Shown here: in pieces, positions 41,238 through 48,779 of the stretch
Position numbering within the stretch: position 1 is the stretch's first letter
Layout of the letters: each line of letters opens with the position of its first letter
Assembly: GCF_004364805.1 (NCBI RefSeq)
Contig: NZ_SOAP01000001.1
Location: forward strand, 310,001-374,000
Direction of reading: 5' to 3'
Length of the DNA: 64,000 nucleotides
Origin: Pelagimonas phthalicica
Lineage (GTDB): Bacteria > Pseudomonadota > Alphaproteobacteria > Rhodobacterales > Rhodobacteraceae
The notes under the pieces: model-generated
Told to the model about the DNA's origin: nothing
What the model saw: the letters and a program-made list of their open reading frames with translations, nothing else
Database searches by the model: none
Program-made: the position numbers and the translations under genes

Positions 41238-42872
41238 TCAATGACCGCCCAAAATCCCGGTGCGCACGCCATAATCGGCGGCAATCCGGTAATCGGGGTC
41301 ATCATCGCTGTCGACCATCAGATGCCCCGCCTTGGTCAGCAACTGGTGGCAATCACGGCTGAGATGGCGCAGCTGAATTTTCTTCCCGGCCATTTCATAT
41401 TTGGACGCAACTGCTTCAATCGCTTGCAAGGCCGACTGATCCGCAACCCGGCTGCCCGCAAAGTCGATGATCACAACCTCTGGGTCATGGGCGACATCGA
41501 ACAGCTCGGTAAAGCCATCCGCCGAACCAAAGAACAGCGGACCGTGGATTTCGTACACCTGCGCGCCCTCTTCGGTTTTGGACTCACGCTTGGTCGCCTG
41601 AATGCGGGTTGCGTTCTGCCAGGCATAGGCCAGGGCCGACACGATCACACCGACAACCACCGCCACGGCAAGGTCTTCCATCACGGTGACAACAGTCACC
41701 AGCAGGATAACAAAGGCATCGGTCAAAGGCACCTTGCGCAGGATGGTGAGCGAGTTCCAGGCAAAGGTCCCGATCACCACCATGAACATCACACCAACCA
41801 GCGCAGCCAGCGGGATCAGCTCAATCAATGGCGCGGCGAAAAGGATAAAGATCAACAGGAACAGCGCTGCCGCAATCCCGGCGATCCGCGTGCGCGCGCC
41901 GGATTTCACGTTGATCATCGACTGACCAATCATCGCGCAACCGCCCATGCCGCCAAAGAAACCGGTGAGAATATTCGCCCCGCCTTGGGCGATGCATTCC
42001 TGCGATGCGCCACCACGCTCGCCAGTCATGTCGCCGACAAGGTTCAGCGTCAGCAGGGATTCAATCAGGCCAATCGCCGCCAGGATCACCGCATAAGGCA
42101 GGATGATCATGAACGTGTCCCAATTCAGCGGCACGGCCGGAATATGGAACGGAGGCAAGCTGCCGCTGATTTCCGCCATATCGCCGACGCGCGGAACGTC
42201 CAGTCCGAACCCGATCACCAGTGCCGCAACCACCGCGATCCCCGCCAAGGGGGCCGGAACCACGCGGCTGATCTTGGGCATGACCCAGATAATCGCCATT
42301 GTCAGCGCCGTCAGACCCAGCATCAGGTAAAGCGGCATGCCTGTCAGCCATTCGCCACTGCTCAGCCCCTCACCGGTGTTGACCACCGATCCGGGCACCT
42401 TGAACTGGCCCATCTGCGCCAGGAAAATCACGATGGCTAGGCCGTTCACAAAGCCCAGCATCACCGGATGCGGCACAAGACGAATGAACTTGCCCCATTG
42501 CATGACACCGGCAAAAACCTGCAAGATCCCCATCAGAACCACGGTGGCAAAGAGGTATTCCACCCCATGCTGCGCCACCAGGGCCACCATGACCACCGCC
42601 AAGGCCCCCGTCGCGCCCGAGATCATGCCAGGACGACCGCCAAACAGCGCGGTGATCAACCCCACCATAAAGGCAGCATAAAGACCAACCAGCGGATGCA
42701 CCCCCGCCACAAAGGCAAAGGCCACCGCCTCGGGAACCAAGGCCAGGGCAACGGTCAAACCGGCAAGCAATTCGATCCGCAGCCGCGCCGGGGTCAGCCC
42801 CTCTTTCGGCATCAGGCTCAGATCAGGCATAGCAAGGCGGTCCGAAAAGGCCGCCAAAAGGGATCGTTTCAT
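41238..42872 (-). CDS. SulP-family anion transporter with STAS domain
   Basis: A 544-residue inner-membrane transporter with about twelve to fourteen segments (residues 25-410) and a cytoplasmic STAS domain (about 435-535). A-L-V-P-E-A-V-A-F-A (about 45), G-L-Y-A-A-F-M-V-G-L and the G-G-M-G-G-C-A-M-I-G-Q-S-M-I-N-V-K-S-G-A-R-T-R block (split around 310-330) are SulP signatures. Substrates in the family include sulfate, bicarbonate and other anions; none can be chosen from sequence. No carbonic anhydrase or sulfur assimilation gene is adjacent. It converges on the hexapeptide acetyltransferase through a shared terminator. Confidence 0.93.
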   Translation of the reverse strand: MKRSLLAAFSDRLAMPDLSLMPKEGLTPARLRIELLAGLTVALALVPEAVAFAFVAGVHPLVGLYAAFMVGLITALFGGRPGMISGATGALAVVMVALVAQHGVEYLFATVVLMGILQVFAGVMQWGKFIRLVPHPVMLGFVNGLAIVIFLAQMGQFKVPGSVVNTGEGLSSGEWLTGMPLYLMLGLTALTMAIIWVMPKISRVVPAPLAGIAVVAALVIGFGLDVPRVGDMAEISGSLPPFHIPAVPLNWDTFMIILPYAVILAAIGLIESLLTLNLVGDMTGERGGASQECIAQGGANILTGFFGGMGGCAMIGQSMINVKSGARTRIAGIAAALFLLIFILFAAPLIELIPLAALVGVMFMVVIGTFAWNSLTILRKVPLTDAFVILLVTVVTVMEDLAVAVVVGVIVSALAYAWQNATRIQATKRESKTEEGAQVYEIHGPLFFGSADGFTELFDVAHDPEVVIIDFAGSRVADQSALQAIEAVASKYEMAGKKIQLRHLSRDCHQLLTKAGHLMVDSDDDPDYRIAADYGVRTGILGGH

Positions 42873-43003
42873 CGGGAATCCTGTTCATAGACGCGCGCCC
42901 CGCCTACTGCACCCCAGCAGAAAAGGCCAGTCTATGCGCAGAACCCTTATAAAAACGTGTCCAATCGGCAGAGCTTTGATGCCGCGCTGTGCATAATCGC
43001 CGC

Positions 43004-43486
43004 CTAACGCATCAATGCGATCCCCCAACAGGTAAGGAAGAGCCCCAAGCCAAAGGCCCCATGAGCGATCAAACTGTTCTTGCGTGCCTGAGCCGGATTA
43101 GGCGTTTTGCGGGCAACTGCGCCAAAACCAAACCCCGGCTGCATGATCAAGAACGGCAATCCGACGCTAACCAAACCAAAGCCAATATGGACAACCGCAT
43201 TTGGCTCCAAGGCCCTCTCGGCCCCAATCAAGGCCCCAAGCCCCCAGGCCAGCGCAATGCCGATGGCGTAGTGCGCAACCCACCCAAGTGCCAGTTCACC
43301 ACGCAGCGACGCGCTGTTCATAATCGGCTGATGAAAGAAACGGCCGCGCGGCATGTATAACAGCCAACGACCGACAAAGGCATAGTTCAACCCACCGACA
43401 CCAAACAGCTTTGCCCGAACGAGGGCACTAACATCCATAACTGCGGTCGCCACTATTCCGGCCCCGCCCAATAATAGCCAATCCAC
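43004..43486 (-). CDS. DUF2938 family membrane protein
   Basis: A 160-residue protein with about four membrane segments (G-G-A-G-I-V-A-T-A-V-M-D near the start; H-Y-A-I-G-I-A-L-A-W-G-L near 72). R-G-R-F-F-H-Q-P-I and L-G-W-V-A-H-Y are typical of DUF2938. Function unknown. The start is GTG at 43486, the only one placing the first hydrophobic helix at the N-terminus. It diverges from a merR-type gene 65 bases away, with a long dyad in between, so it is probably the target of that regulator. Confidence 0.85.
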   Translation of the reverse strand: MDWLLLGGAGIVATAVMDVSALVRAKLFGVGGLNYAFVGRWLLYMPRGRFFHQPIMNSASLRGELALGWVAHYAIGIALAWGLGALIGAERALEPNAVVHIGFGLVSVGLPFLIMQPGFGFGAVARKTPNPAQARKNSLIAHGAFGLGLFLTCWGIALMR

Positions 43487-43504
43487 GATACGCTCCTTGC
43501 TCTT

Positions 43505-43534
43505 TTCAAGTGGATCGGCAAACTGCCACTTGAA
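43505..43534. promoter_or_regulatory. MerR-type operator dyad between DUF2938 and merR genes
   Basis: TTCAAGTGG and its exact complement CCACTTGAA are separated by 12 bases. MerR-family regulators bind such spaced dyads over their promoters. It lies 18 bases from both start codons, in the only intergenic space of the divergent pair. Confidence 0.72.
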
Positions 43535-43551
43535 GTCAGATTGAGGTCAAC

Positions 43552-43956
43552 ATGGAATTGCTTGATATTGGCGATGTTTCGGAACGCTCGGGCACCAGCC
43601 CATCCGCACTGCGCTATTACGAGAAACGTGGGTTGATCGAAGCAATCTCGCGCAAGGGACTGCGACGCCAATATGAACCATCCATCCTGCCGCGGCTGGC
43701 GTTGATACGCCTGTGCCAAGCGGCCGGGTTCACTCTGGAAGAAACCGCAGAAATGCTCCCGGACGAGCCACGCTTTACATTGGATCGCGACAAGATCACG
43801 GCGCGGGCCGATGATATCGACGCGCAAATCGAAGATTTGGAAAAGCTCAGCAAACTCTTGCGCCACATCGCCAAATGCACCGCCCCCAGCCACGCGGAAT
43901 GCCCCAATTTCCAAGCGGTTCTGAACTCTCTCCCTCACAAGAAAGTTCCGCGCTAA
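43552..43956 (+). CDS. MerR-family transcriptional regulator
   Basis: A 134-residue regulator. The winged helix D-I-G-D-V-S-E-R-S-G-T-S-P-S-A-L-R-Y-Y-E-K-R-G-L-I (about 5-29) is unmistakable, followed by a coiled coil (about 85-110). Near the end C-T-A-P-S-H-A-E-C (109-117) gives two cysteines and a histidine that could bind metal or sense redox; it is not the SoxR cluster pattern. It diverges from the DUF2938 gene and very likely controls it and itself through the dyad between them. The inducing signal is unknown. Confidence 0.92.
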   Translation: MELLDIGDVSERSGTSPSALRYYEKRGLIEAISRKGLRRQYEPSILPRLALIRLCQAAGFTLEETAEMLPDEPRFTLDRDKITARADDIDAQIEDLEKLSKLLRHIAKCTAPSHAECPNFQAVLNSLPHKKVPR

Positions 43957-44023
43957 ACGCTTTTCTTTTGCCCCGCTTTTGGGCAGGTTACGCTCAAATC
44001 AGGACACCTATGGGTTTGGAAAC

Positions 44024-44902
44024 ATGACAGAGACAATGATTGGCGTGATTGGCGGATCGGGCCTTTATGACATTGATGGGCTGGAAAACACCGCTTGGGT
44101 CGATGTTGAAAGCCCGTGGGGAACCCCGTCGGATCAAATCCTGACCGGCAGTCTGAACGGCGTCAAAATGGCCTTTCTTCCCCGCCATGGCCGCGGGCAT
44201 GTGCACAGCCCGACCACAGTCCCCTATCGCGCCAATATCGACGCGTTGAAGCGTCTTGGCGTGACCGATGTGATCTCGGTCTCAGCCTGCGGATCCTTTC
44301 GCGAAGAATACGCGCCCGGCCATTTTGTCATTGTTGATCAATTCATTGACCGCACCTTTGCCCGAGAGAAGAGCTTTTTCGGCACCGGTTGCGTGGCCCA
44401 TGTCAGCGTGGCCCATCCCACCTGCCCACGCCTTGGCGAGGCCTGCCATCAGGCAGGGCAAGCGGCCGGTATCACCATTCACAAGGGGGGCACCTATCTG
44501 GCGATGGAAGGCCCGCAATTCTCGACCCTTGCGGAATCCAAGATGTATCGTGAACACTGGGGCGCGGATGTGATCGGCATGACCAATATGCCCGAGGCCA
44601 AGCTCGCCCGCGAAGCCGAGCTTTGTTACGCGTCCATCGCGATGGTCACCGATTACGATAGCTGGCACCCCGATCATGGCGAGGTGGATGTGAATGACAT
44701 TATCAAGACTTTGATGGGCAATTCCGAAAAGGCCCGTAACATGATCCGAGGCCTACCGGACCTGCTCGACCATGATCGCGCCCCCTGCCCCCATGGCTGC
44801 GACCGCGCCTTGGATTTCGCGATCATGACGGCCCCTGAAAAACGCGACGCGGATCTGGTGGCGAAACTCGACGCCGTCGCCGGACGTGTTCTGACCGCCT
44901 AA
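44024..44902 (+). CDS. mtnP: S-methyl-5'-thioadenosine phosphorylase
   Basis: A 292-residue enzyme of the family II nucleoside phosphorylases. I-G-V-I-G-G-S-G-L-Y-D (about 6-16), R-H-G-R-G-H (about 60), T-Y-L-A-M-E-G-P-Q-F-S-T (about 170-181) and G-M-T-N-M-P-E-A-K-L-A-R-E (about 202-214) are substrate-site motifs. It cleaves methylthioadenosine to adenine and methylthioribose-1-phosphate in polyamine and methionine salvage. The ATG at 44024 gives the normal start. apt, 1.8 kb downstream on the same strand, could recycle the adenine. The stop overlaps the DUF2927 start (TAATG). Confidence 0.95.
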   Translation: MTETMIGVIGGSGLYDIDGLENTAWVDVESPWGTPSDQILTGSLNGVKMAFLPRHGRGHVHSPTTVPYRANIDALKRLGVTDVISVSACGSFREEYAPGHFVIVDQFIDRTFAREKSFFGTGCVAHVSVAHPTCPRLGEACHQAGQAAGITIHKGGTYLAMEGPQFSTLAESKMYREHWGADVIGMTNMPEAKLAREAELCYASIAMVTDYDSWHPDHGEVDVNDIIKTLMGNSEKARNMIRGLPDLLDHDRAPCPHGCDRALDFAIMTAPEKRDADLVAKLDAVAGRVLTA

Positions 44903-45564
44903 TGCTGCGTCTCCTGGCCTGCATAGCGCTGCTATGTCCTGCGATCTTGCGGGCCCAGGAGTTTGTCGAAACAGAGGGCCTTTTGAGCGATGAGGCGTTT
45001 TACCGCCTCGTCGCCTGTGCCGCCCCACCTGACGGAACCTGCGCCAAAAAATTCCTCCGCTGGCCTTCTGGGGACCAAATCAGGGTGAGTCTGGAACCTC
45101 TGGACCGCGCCTTTCTAGGTGGCAAACAAAAGCGCGCCAAAGCTGCCCTGACCCGCGCTATCCAATATCTAAACCGCGTCCCGATGAACCTGTCCTTGAC
45201 GCAGGTGCCACCCGAGAACGACGCCGATATCCGCATTTATTTTGTTGATACCGATGGCAGCGAACCGATTTCAGGCACTGGCCTGCCGGGGGTCGACGGC
45301 CAAACCGTGGCCGGTGCCCGCGTGATCGTTTGGGCCAGAAATGGCGTCATCAACCGAAGTGTCATTATCTTTGGCACCCGCCTCCATATCCGCAGCTATG
45401 AAAGCGCTATGCTCGAAGAGTTGACCCAGGCGCTTGGTTTATTGACCGATATTCGAAATCCTGATTACGATGACATCTCGATTTTCTCACAGGACAGCAA
45501 CGCGTCCAAAACCCTCGGCCCGCAGGACATCAAGGCCCTGCAACGCCATTACCCGCAGGACTAA
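44902..45564 (+). CDS. DUF2927 family secreted protein
   Basis: A 220-residue protein with a signal peptide (about 1-18, ending I-L-R-A). The block A-M-L-E-E-L-T-Q-A-L-G-L-L-T-D (about 172-186) is the characteristic helix of DUF2927, reminiscent of a metallopeptidase helix but without its histidines. R-W-P-S-G-D-Q-I-R-V-S-L (about 53-64) is also conserved. Function unknown; an envelope or binding role is possible. Its ATG overlaps the mtnP stop by one base and the LysE gene follows after 3 bases, so the three are co-transcribed. Confidence 0.83.
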   Translation: MLRLLACIALLCPAILRAQEFVETEGLLSDEAFYRLVACAAPPDGTCAKKFLRWPSGDQIRVSLEPLDRAFLGGKQKRAKAALTRAIQYLNRVPMNLSLTQVPPENDADIRIYFVDTDGSEPISGTGLPGVDGQTVAGARVIVWARNGVINRSVIIFGTRLHIRSYESAMLEELTQALGLLTDIRNPDYDDISIFSQDSNASKTLGPQDIKALQRHYPQD

Positions 45565-45567
45565 ATC

Positions 45568-46191
45568 ATGAGTTTAGAAATTTGGCTGGCCTTCACCGCC
45601 GCATCCATCGTTTTGCTGATCATCCCCGGCCCGACCATTCTGTTGGTGCTCAGCTACGCGCTCAGCAAAGGCCGTAGCGTGGCCGTCGCCTCGGCCGCGG
45701 GTGTCGCGGTGGGGGATTTCATCGCCATGAGCCTGTCTTTGGCGGGGCTGGGCGCGTTAGTCGCCACGTCCGCTACACTGTTCACCGTTCTGAAATGGGT
45801 CGGTGCAATCTATCTAATCTATCTCGGGATCAAGCTCATCCGCTCCGCCCCGACCAGCGGGCTGTCGCTCCCCGAAACCGATGTGTCGGCGCGTGGGATC
45901 TTTGCGCATAACGCTGCGGTCACAGCGCTAAACCCCAAAAGCATCGCCTTTTTCATCGCCTTTGTTCCGCAATTCGTGACCCCCGCTGCACCGCTCTTGC
46001 CGCAATTTGCCATTTTGGTCAGCACCTTTGTGGGATTGGCGACGCTGAACGCCTTGGCCTACGCGCTGGCCGCTGACCGTTTGCGCAGCATGATCTCGCG
46101 CCCCTCGATCCTAGCCTGGATCACCCGGGCAGGCGGCTCTGTCCTGATTGCCATGGGCGTCTTTACCGCCACCCTGCGCCGCGCGACTTAA
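45568..46191 (+). CDS. LysE/RhtB-family amino acid exporter
   Basis: A 207-residue membrane protein of about six segments. L-L-I-I-P-G-P-T-I-L-L-V (about 15-27) and N-P-K-S-I-A-F-F-I-A-F-V-P-Q-F (about 120-134) are the family motifs. Members export amino acids such as homoserine, threonine or lysine; the substrate here is unknown. It is the last gene of the mtnP-DUF2927-lysE run, and its final codons overlap the stop of the small opposite-strand RHH-like gene by four bases. Confidence 0.92.
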   Translation: MSLEIWLAFTAASIVLLIIPGPTILLVLSYALSKGRSVAVASAAGVAVGDFIAMSLSLAGLGALVATSATLFTVLKWVGAIYLIYLGIKLIRSAPTSGLSLPETDVSARGIFAHNAAVTALNPKSIAFFIAFVPQFVTPAAPLLPQFAILVSTFVGLATLNALAYALAADRLRSMISRPSILAWITRAGGSVLIAMGVFTATLRRAT

Positions 46192-46373
46192 TCCGAATTC
46201 TCTTCGGCGTGTTTCTTGAGAAACCGCCGAATGAACAGCCTCACCTCACGGCTGGCCGAACTGTCCAATTCCTGGCACAGCTCCACAAACGCGTCCCGTT
46301 CCTCGCGCCCCAAGCGCAGAACCAGTTGCGCATCTTTCTCTTTTTTAACCTTTTTTTTGGCTTCCTTGCCCAA
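46188..46373 (-). CDS. Small ribbon-helix-helix-like protein
   Basis: A 61-residue basic protein. After a lysine-rich N-terminus, A-Q-L-V-L-R-L-G-R-E-E-R-D-A-F-V-E-L-C-Q-E-L could form the strand and first helix of a ribbon-helix-helix fold, and S-A-S-R-E-V-R-L-F-I-R-R-F-L-K-K-H the second helix. DNA binding and autoregulation are inferred. No ATG is in frame; TTG at 46373 follows GTGGGG and is the best start. It ends within the lysE stop. A 12-base palindrome lies 32 bases upstream, before the divergent 37-codon ORF. Confidence 0.68.
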   Translation of the reverse strand: MGKEAKKKVKKEKDAQLVLRLGREERDAFVELCQELDSSASREVRLFIRRFLKKHAEENSD

Positions 46374-46404
46374 GATGGCCCCACGTTAGTTGAAATTTAA
46401 CCAA

Positions 46405-46416
46405 ATATACGTATAT
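46405..46416. promoter_or_regulatory. ATATACGTATAT palindrome between the RHH-like gene and the 37-codon ORF
   Basis: A perfect 12-base palindrome in an AT-rich stretch, 32 bases upstream of the RHH-like start and 54 bases upstream of the divergent small ORF. It is a fitting operator for a ribbon-helix-helix dimer or could overlap a promoter. Confidence 0.45.
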
Positions 46417-46469
46417 ACATCTTACATCACAGGCACAGCACTTTGCTGTATTATCAGAAGGTATTAACA

Positions 46470-46583
46470 ATGAACCCGATGCTTGCAAAGACTTTCTTCG
46501 TCAACGACCAGTTGAATGGCAACCGCGCACGCTTGCGTTGGCTGCCGAAACGTTTCTACAACTGGCGCGCCAAAAAATCCTGA
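46470..46583 (+). CDS. Candidate 37-residue cationic small protein
   Basis: A complete ATG-to-TGA frame of 38 codons. The N-terminal half is mildly hydrophobic (M-L-A-K-T-F-F-V), and the C-terminal half is strongly basic and aromatic (R-A-R-L-R-W-L-P-K-R-F-Y-N-W-R-A-K-K-S). AAGG lies 7 bases before the ATG and TATTAT, a possible -10 element, about 20 bases before. A terminator hairpin begins 26 bases after the stop and ends before apt, so a short separate transcript is likely. I do not recognise it. It could be a membrane-active or nucleic-acid-binding peptide, or part of a regulatory leader. Confidence 0.6.
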   Translation: MNPMLAKTFFVNDQLNGNRARLRWLPKRFYNWRAKKS

Positions 46584-46609
46584 TTTCTCAGATGGGCCTT
46601 GCCTAACAG

Positions 46610-46643
46610 GCCGCTCTCCGACACTAGGGGGCGGCTTTGTTTG
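46610..46643 (+). terminator. Terminator after the 37-codon ORF
   Basis: GCCGCTCTC pairs with GGGGGCGGC (two G-T pairs) around an 8-base loop, followed by TTTGTTTG. It lies upstream of the apt start, so it ends the small transcript rather than apt. An attenuator for apt is an alternative. Confidence 0.75.
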
Positions 46644-46657
46644 TGCAGGAGAGACTC

Positions 46658-47209
46658 ATGTCCGCCCCCAAAAACGCCCGCCCTCAGGTCAAAGACTACA
46701 TTCGCACGATTGTTGATTTCCCGCATGAGGGCATCATGTTCCGGGACGTTACCACCCTGTTCGCCGATCCACGCGGATTTCGCATGGCGATCGACCAGCT
46801 TTTGCACCCCTATGCCGGCGTTCGATTTGACAAGGTTGTCGGGTTGGAAGCACGCGGATTCATTCTGGGCGGCGCTGTCGCACACCAGCTTTCAGCCGGC
46901 TTTGTACCGATCCGCAAAAAGGGCAAATTGCCCGGTGCTGTGATTTCCGAGGAATACACACTCGAATATGGCGAGGCGGTGGTTGAAATCCATGACGACG
47001 CCATTCTGCCCGGTGAAAAAGTCTTGGTCGTGGACGACCTCTTGGCCACCGGCGGCACGGCTGAGGCCGGGATCAAACTGATCGAGCGTCTGGGCGGCGA
47101 GATCATCGGCACAGCATTTATCGTCGACCTGCCCGAACTTGGCGGGCGCGCCAAGCTCGAAGCCATGGGCATGGATGTCCATATCCTCTGCGAATTCGAA
47201 GGTCTCTGA
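46658..47209 (+). CDS. apt: Adenine phosphoribosyltransferase
   Basis: A 183-residue type I phosphoribosyltransferase. The PRPP-binding motif [14 protein letters not shown] (about 121-134) and [14 protein letters not shown] (about 22-35) are standard for Apt. It salvages adenine to AMP. AGGAG precedes the ATG at 46658; a longer frame begins inside the terminator hairpin and is rejected. mtnP upstream on the same strand produces adenine, so the two enzymes form a salvage link even though not in one operon. A bidirectional terminator follows. Confidence 0.97.
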   Translation: MSAPKNARPQVKDYIRTIVDFPHEGIMFRDVTTLFADPRGFRMAIDQLLHPYAGVRFDKVVGLEARGFILGGAVAHQLSAGFVPIRKKGKLPGAVISEEYTLEYGEAVVEIHDDAILPGEKVLVVDDLLATGGTAEAGIKLIERLGGEIIGTAFIVDLPELGGRAKLEAMGMDVHILCEFEGL

Positions 47210-47301
47210 GTTTCGCCCCGGATCTTCTTTGGCCAAGGCTTCTTTGGGCCAAAAATATCCTGGGGAGCGCGAGGGGCTGGCCCCTCGCCCGCAACAAAGA
47301 A

Positions 47302-47338
47302 AAAGGCACCACGCAAATGCGGGTGCCTTTCTTTTATC
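47302..47338. terminator. Bidirectional terminator between apt and phaZ
   Basis: AAAGGCACC/GGTGCCTTT around an 11-base loop, with CTTTTATC after it on plus and TTTCTTTG on minus. A second GC-rich stem (47269-47288) precedes it. Confidence 0.9.
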
Positions 47339-47353
47339 AGTCAAAACGCCGGT

Positions 47354-48646
47354 TCAAGCCGCGTCGGTTTTAACCGCTTTCAGCTTGGCCTTACGCTTGG
47401 GTGCCGGCTTTTTCGGTCCTGAGTTGGAATCGATGAAATCCAGCACCAGCGGGCGAATATTGTTACGCCAGCTCTTACCCGCAAAGATCCCGTAATGCCC
47501 TGCGTCAGGCTCCAGATGCGCGGCCTTCATGTCATCGGGCAGGCCAGTACACAGATCCAGGGCCGCAACACATTGGCCAGGCGCGGAAATATCATCCTTG
47601 GCCCCTTCCACGGTTTTCACAGCCACATTGGTGATGGCCCCGATATCGACCTTGTGACCGGCGACCTCAAAGGAGTTCGACGCGATCTCGCCATTCTTGA
47701 AAATCCGCTCAACCGTCGACAGGTAGAATTCGGCGGGCATATCCATAACCGCCAGATATTCATCATAGAACCGGTTATGCGCGTCATGATCTGACGCTTC
47801 GCCACGGGCCACCCGCAGGATTTGGTCGTTAAACGCTTTTGAGTGGCGATCCGCGTTCATGCTCATGAACGAGCTTAGCTGCAACAGACCCGGATAGACC
47901 ATCCGACCCACGCCTTTATATTTGAAACCAACCCGCTGGATCATGGTCTCTTCAAGCTGCCCCATGGTCACACGATGGCCGAAATCGGTCACATCGGTCG
48001 GGGTTGCATTCGGATCAATCGGGCCGCCGATCAATGTCAATGTGCGCGGTTGCGCCTCGGGATCCAGCTCTGCCAGATAGGCGGTCGCGGCCAAGGTCAA
48101 TGGCGCGGGCTGGCAAACGGCGATCACATGGGTGTCAGGGCCCAACTCGCGCATGAATTCCATCAGGTAAAGCGTGTAGTCTTCGACATCGAACTTCCCG
48201 GCAGACACAGGAATATCGCGGGCATTGTGCCAATCGGTGACATAGACCTCGCAATTCACGATCAGGGATTTCACAGTCGAGCGCAAAAGCGTTGCATAGT
48301 GACCCGACATGGGCGCAACAAGCAGGATCTTGCGCGGCTGCTCTTCGCGGCCAGCAACATCAAAATGGATCAGGTCACCAAACGGCTTTTCGACCACGGT
48401 TTCCACATTGACCAGATGATCCTTGCCATCTTCGCAGGTCATGGTGTGAATGCCCCAATCCGGCTTGACCACCATGCGTTCAAACGTGCGCTCAGTCACC
48501 TCGCCCCAGGCTGCGGCCCAGGCCAAGGCTGGGTTTGGCACAATGGAAAAGGCCGGGTAAGATGCCATGGTCTTGGCAGTCGCCCCAAGCCATTGATTTG
48601 TATTGCGCATTGTTTCCATTAGATCATAGGTCATCATGTAGCGCAT
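47354..48646 (-). CDS. phaZ: Intracellular polyhydroxybutyrate depolymerase
   Basis: A 430-residue enzyme that hydrolyses native intracellular PHB granules. The nucleophile is Cys178 in A-V-C-Q-P-A-P, the counterpart of the cysteine in PhaZ of Ralstonia; D-W-H-N-A-R (about 138) and E-P-D-A-G-H-Y-G-I-F (about 385) hold further conserved positions. The C-terminal tail is lysine- and alanine-rich. The ATG at 48646 follows AAGGAG by eight bases. It diverges from phaC across 133 bases, so opposing storage and mobilisation can be controlled from one region. Confidence 0.95.
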   Translation of the reverse strand: MRYMMTYDLMETMRNTNQWLGATAKTMASYPAFSIVPNPALAWAAAWGEVTERTFERMVVKPDWGIHTMTCEDGKDHLVNVETVVEKPFGDLIHFDVAGREEQPRKILLVAPMSGHYATLLRSTVKSLIVNCEVYVTDWHNARDIPVSAGKFDVEDYTLYLMEFMRELGPDTHVIAVCQPAPLTLAATAYLAELDPEAQPRTLTLIGGPIDPNATPTDVTDFGHRVTMGQLEETMIQRVGFKYKGVGRMVYPGLLQLSSFMSMNADRHSKAFNDQILRVARGEASDHDAHNRFYDEYLAVMDMPAEFYLSTVERIFKNGEIASNSFEVAGHKVDIGAITNVAVKTVEGAKDDISAPGQCVAALDLCTGLPDDMKAAHLEPDAGHYGIFAGKSWRNNIRPLVLDFIDSNSGPKKPAPKRKAKLKAVKTDAA

Positions 48647-48779
48647 GCGCACAACTCCTTACGCGTTTCCAAAGTGGCGCATTTTTGCCGCGCCTTTGTC
48701 CCCGAGCCAATTCGTCGCTTTGCCGATGGGGCATCCCGGGTCTATTCTGCAAATGCGAAGATAGGGGGGATTTGCATCA

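Noticed and set aside
41241-42440. A 399-codon plus-strand frame
   Set aside because: It is the complement of the membrane part of the SulP transporter; its composition (Gln, His and Asp rich) is what an antisense of hydrophobic codons gives.
44902-45564. Active zinc metallopeptidase
   Set aside because: The E-E-L-T-Q-A-L-G helix lacks the histidines of a zinc site; it is the ordinary DUF2927 motif.
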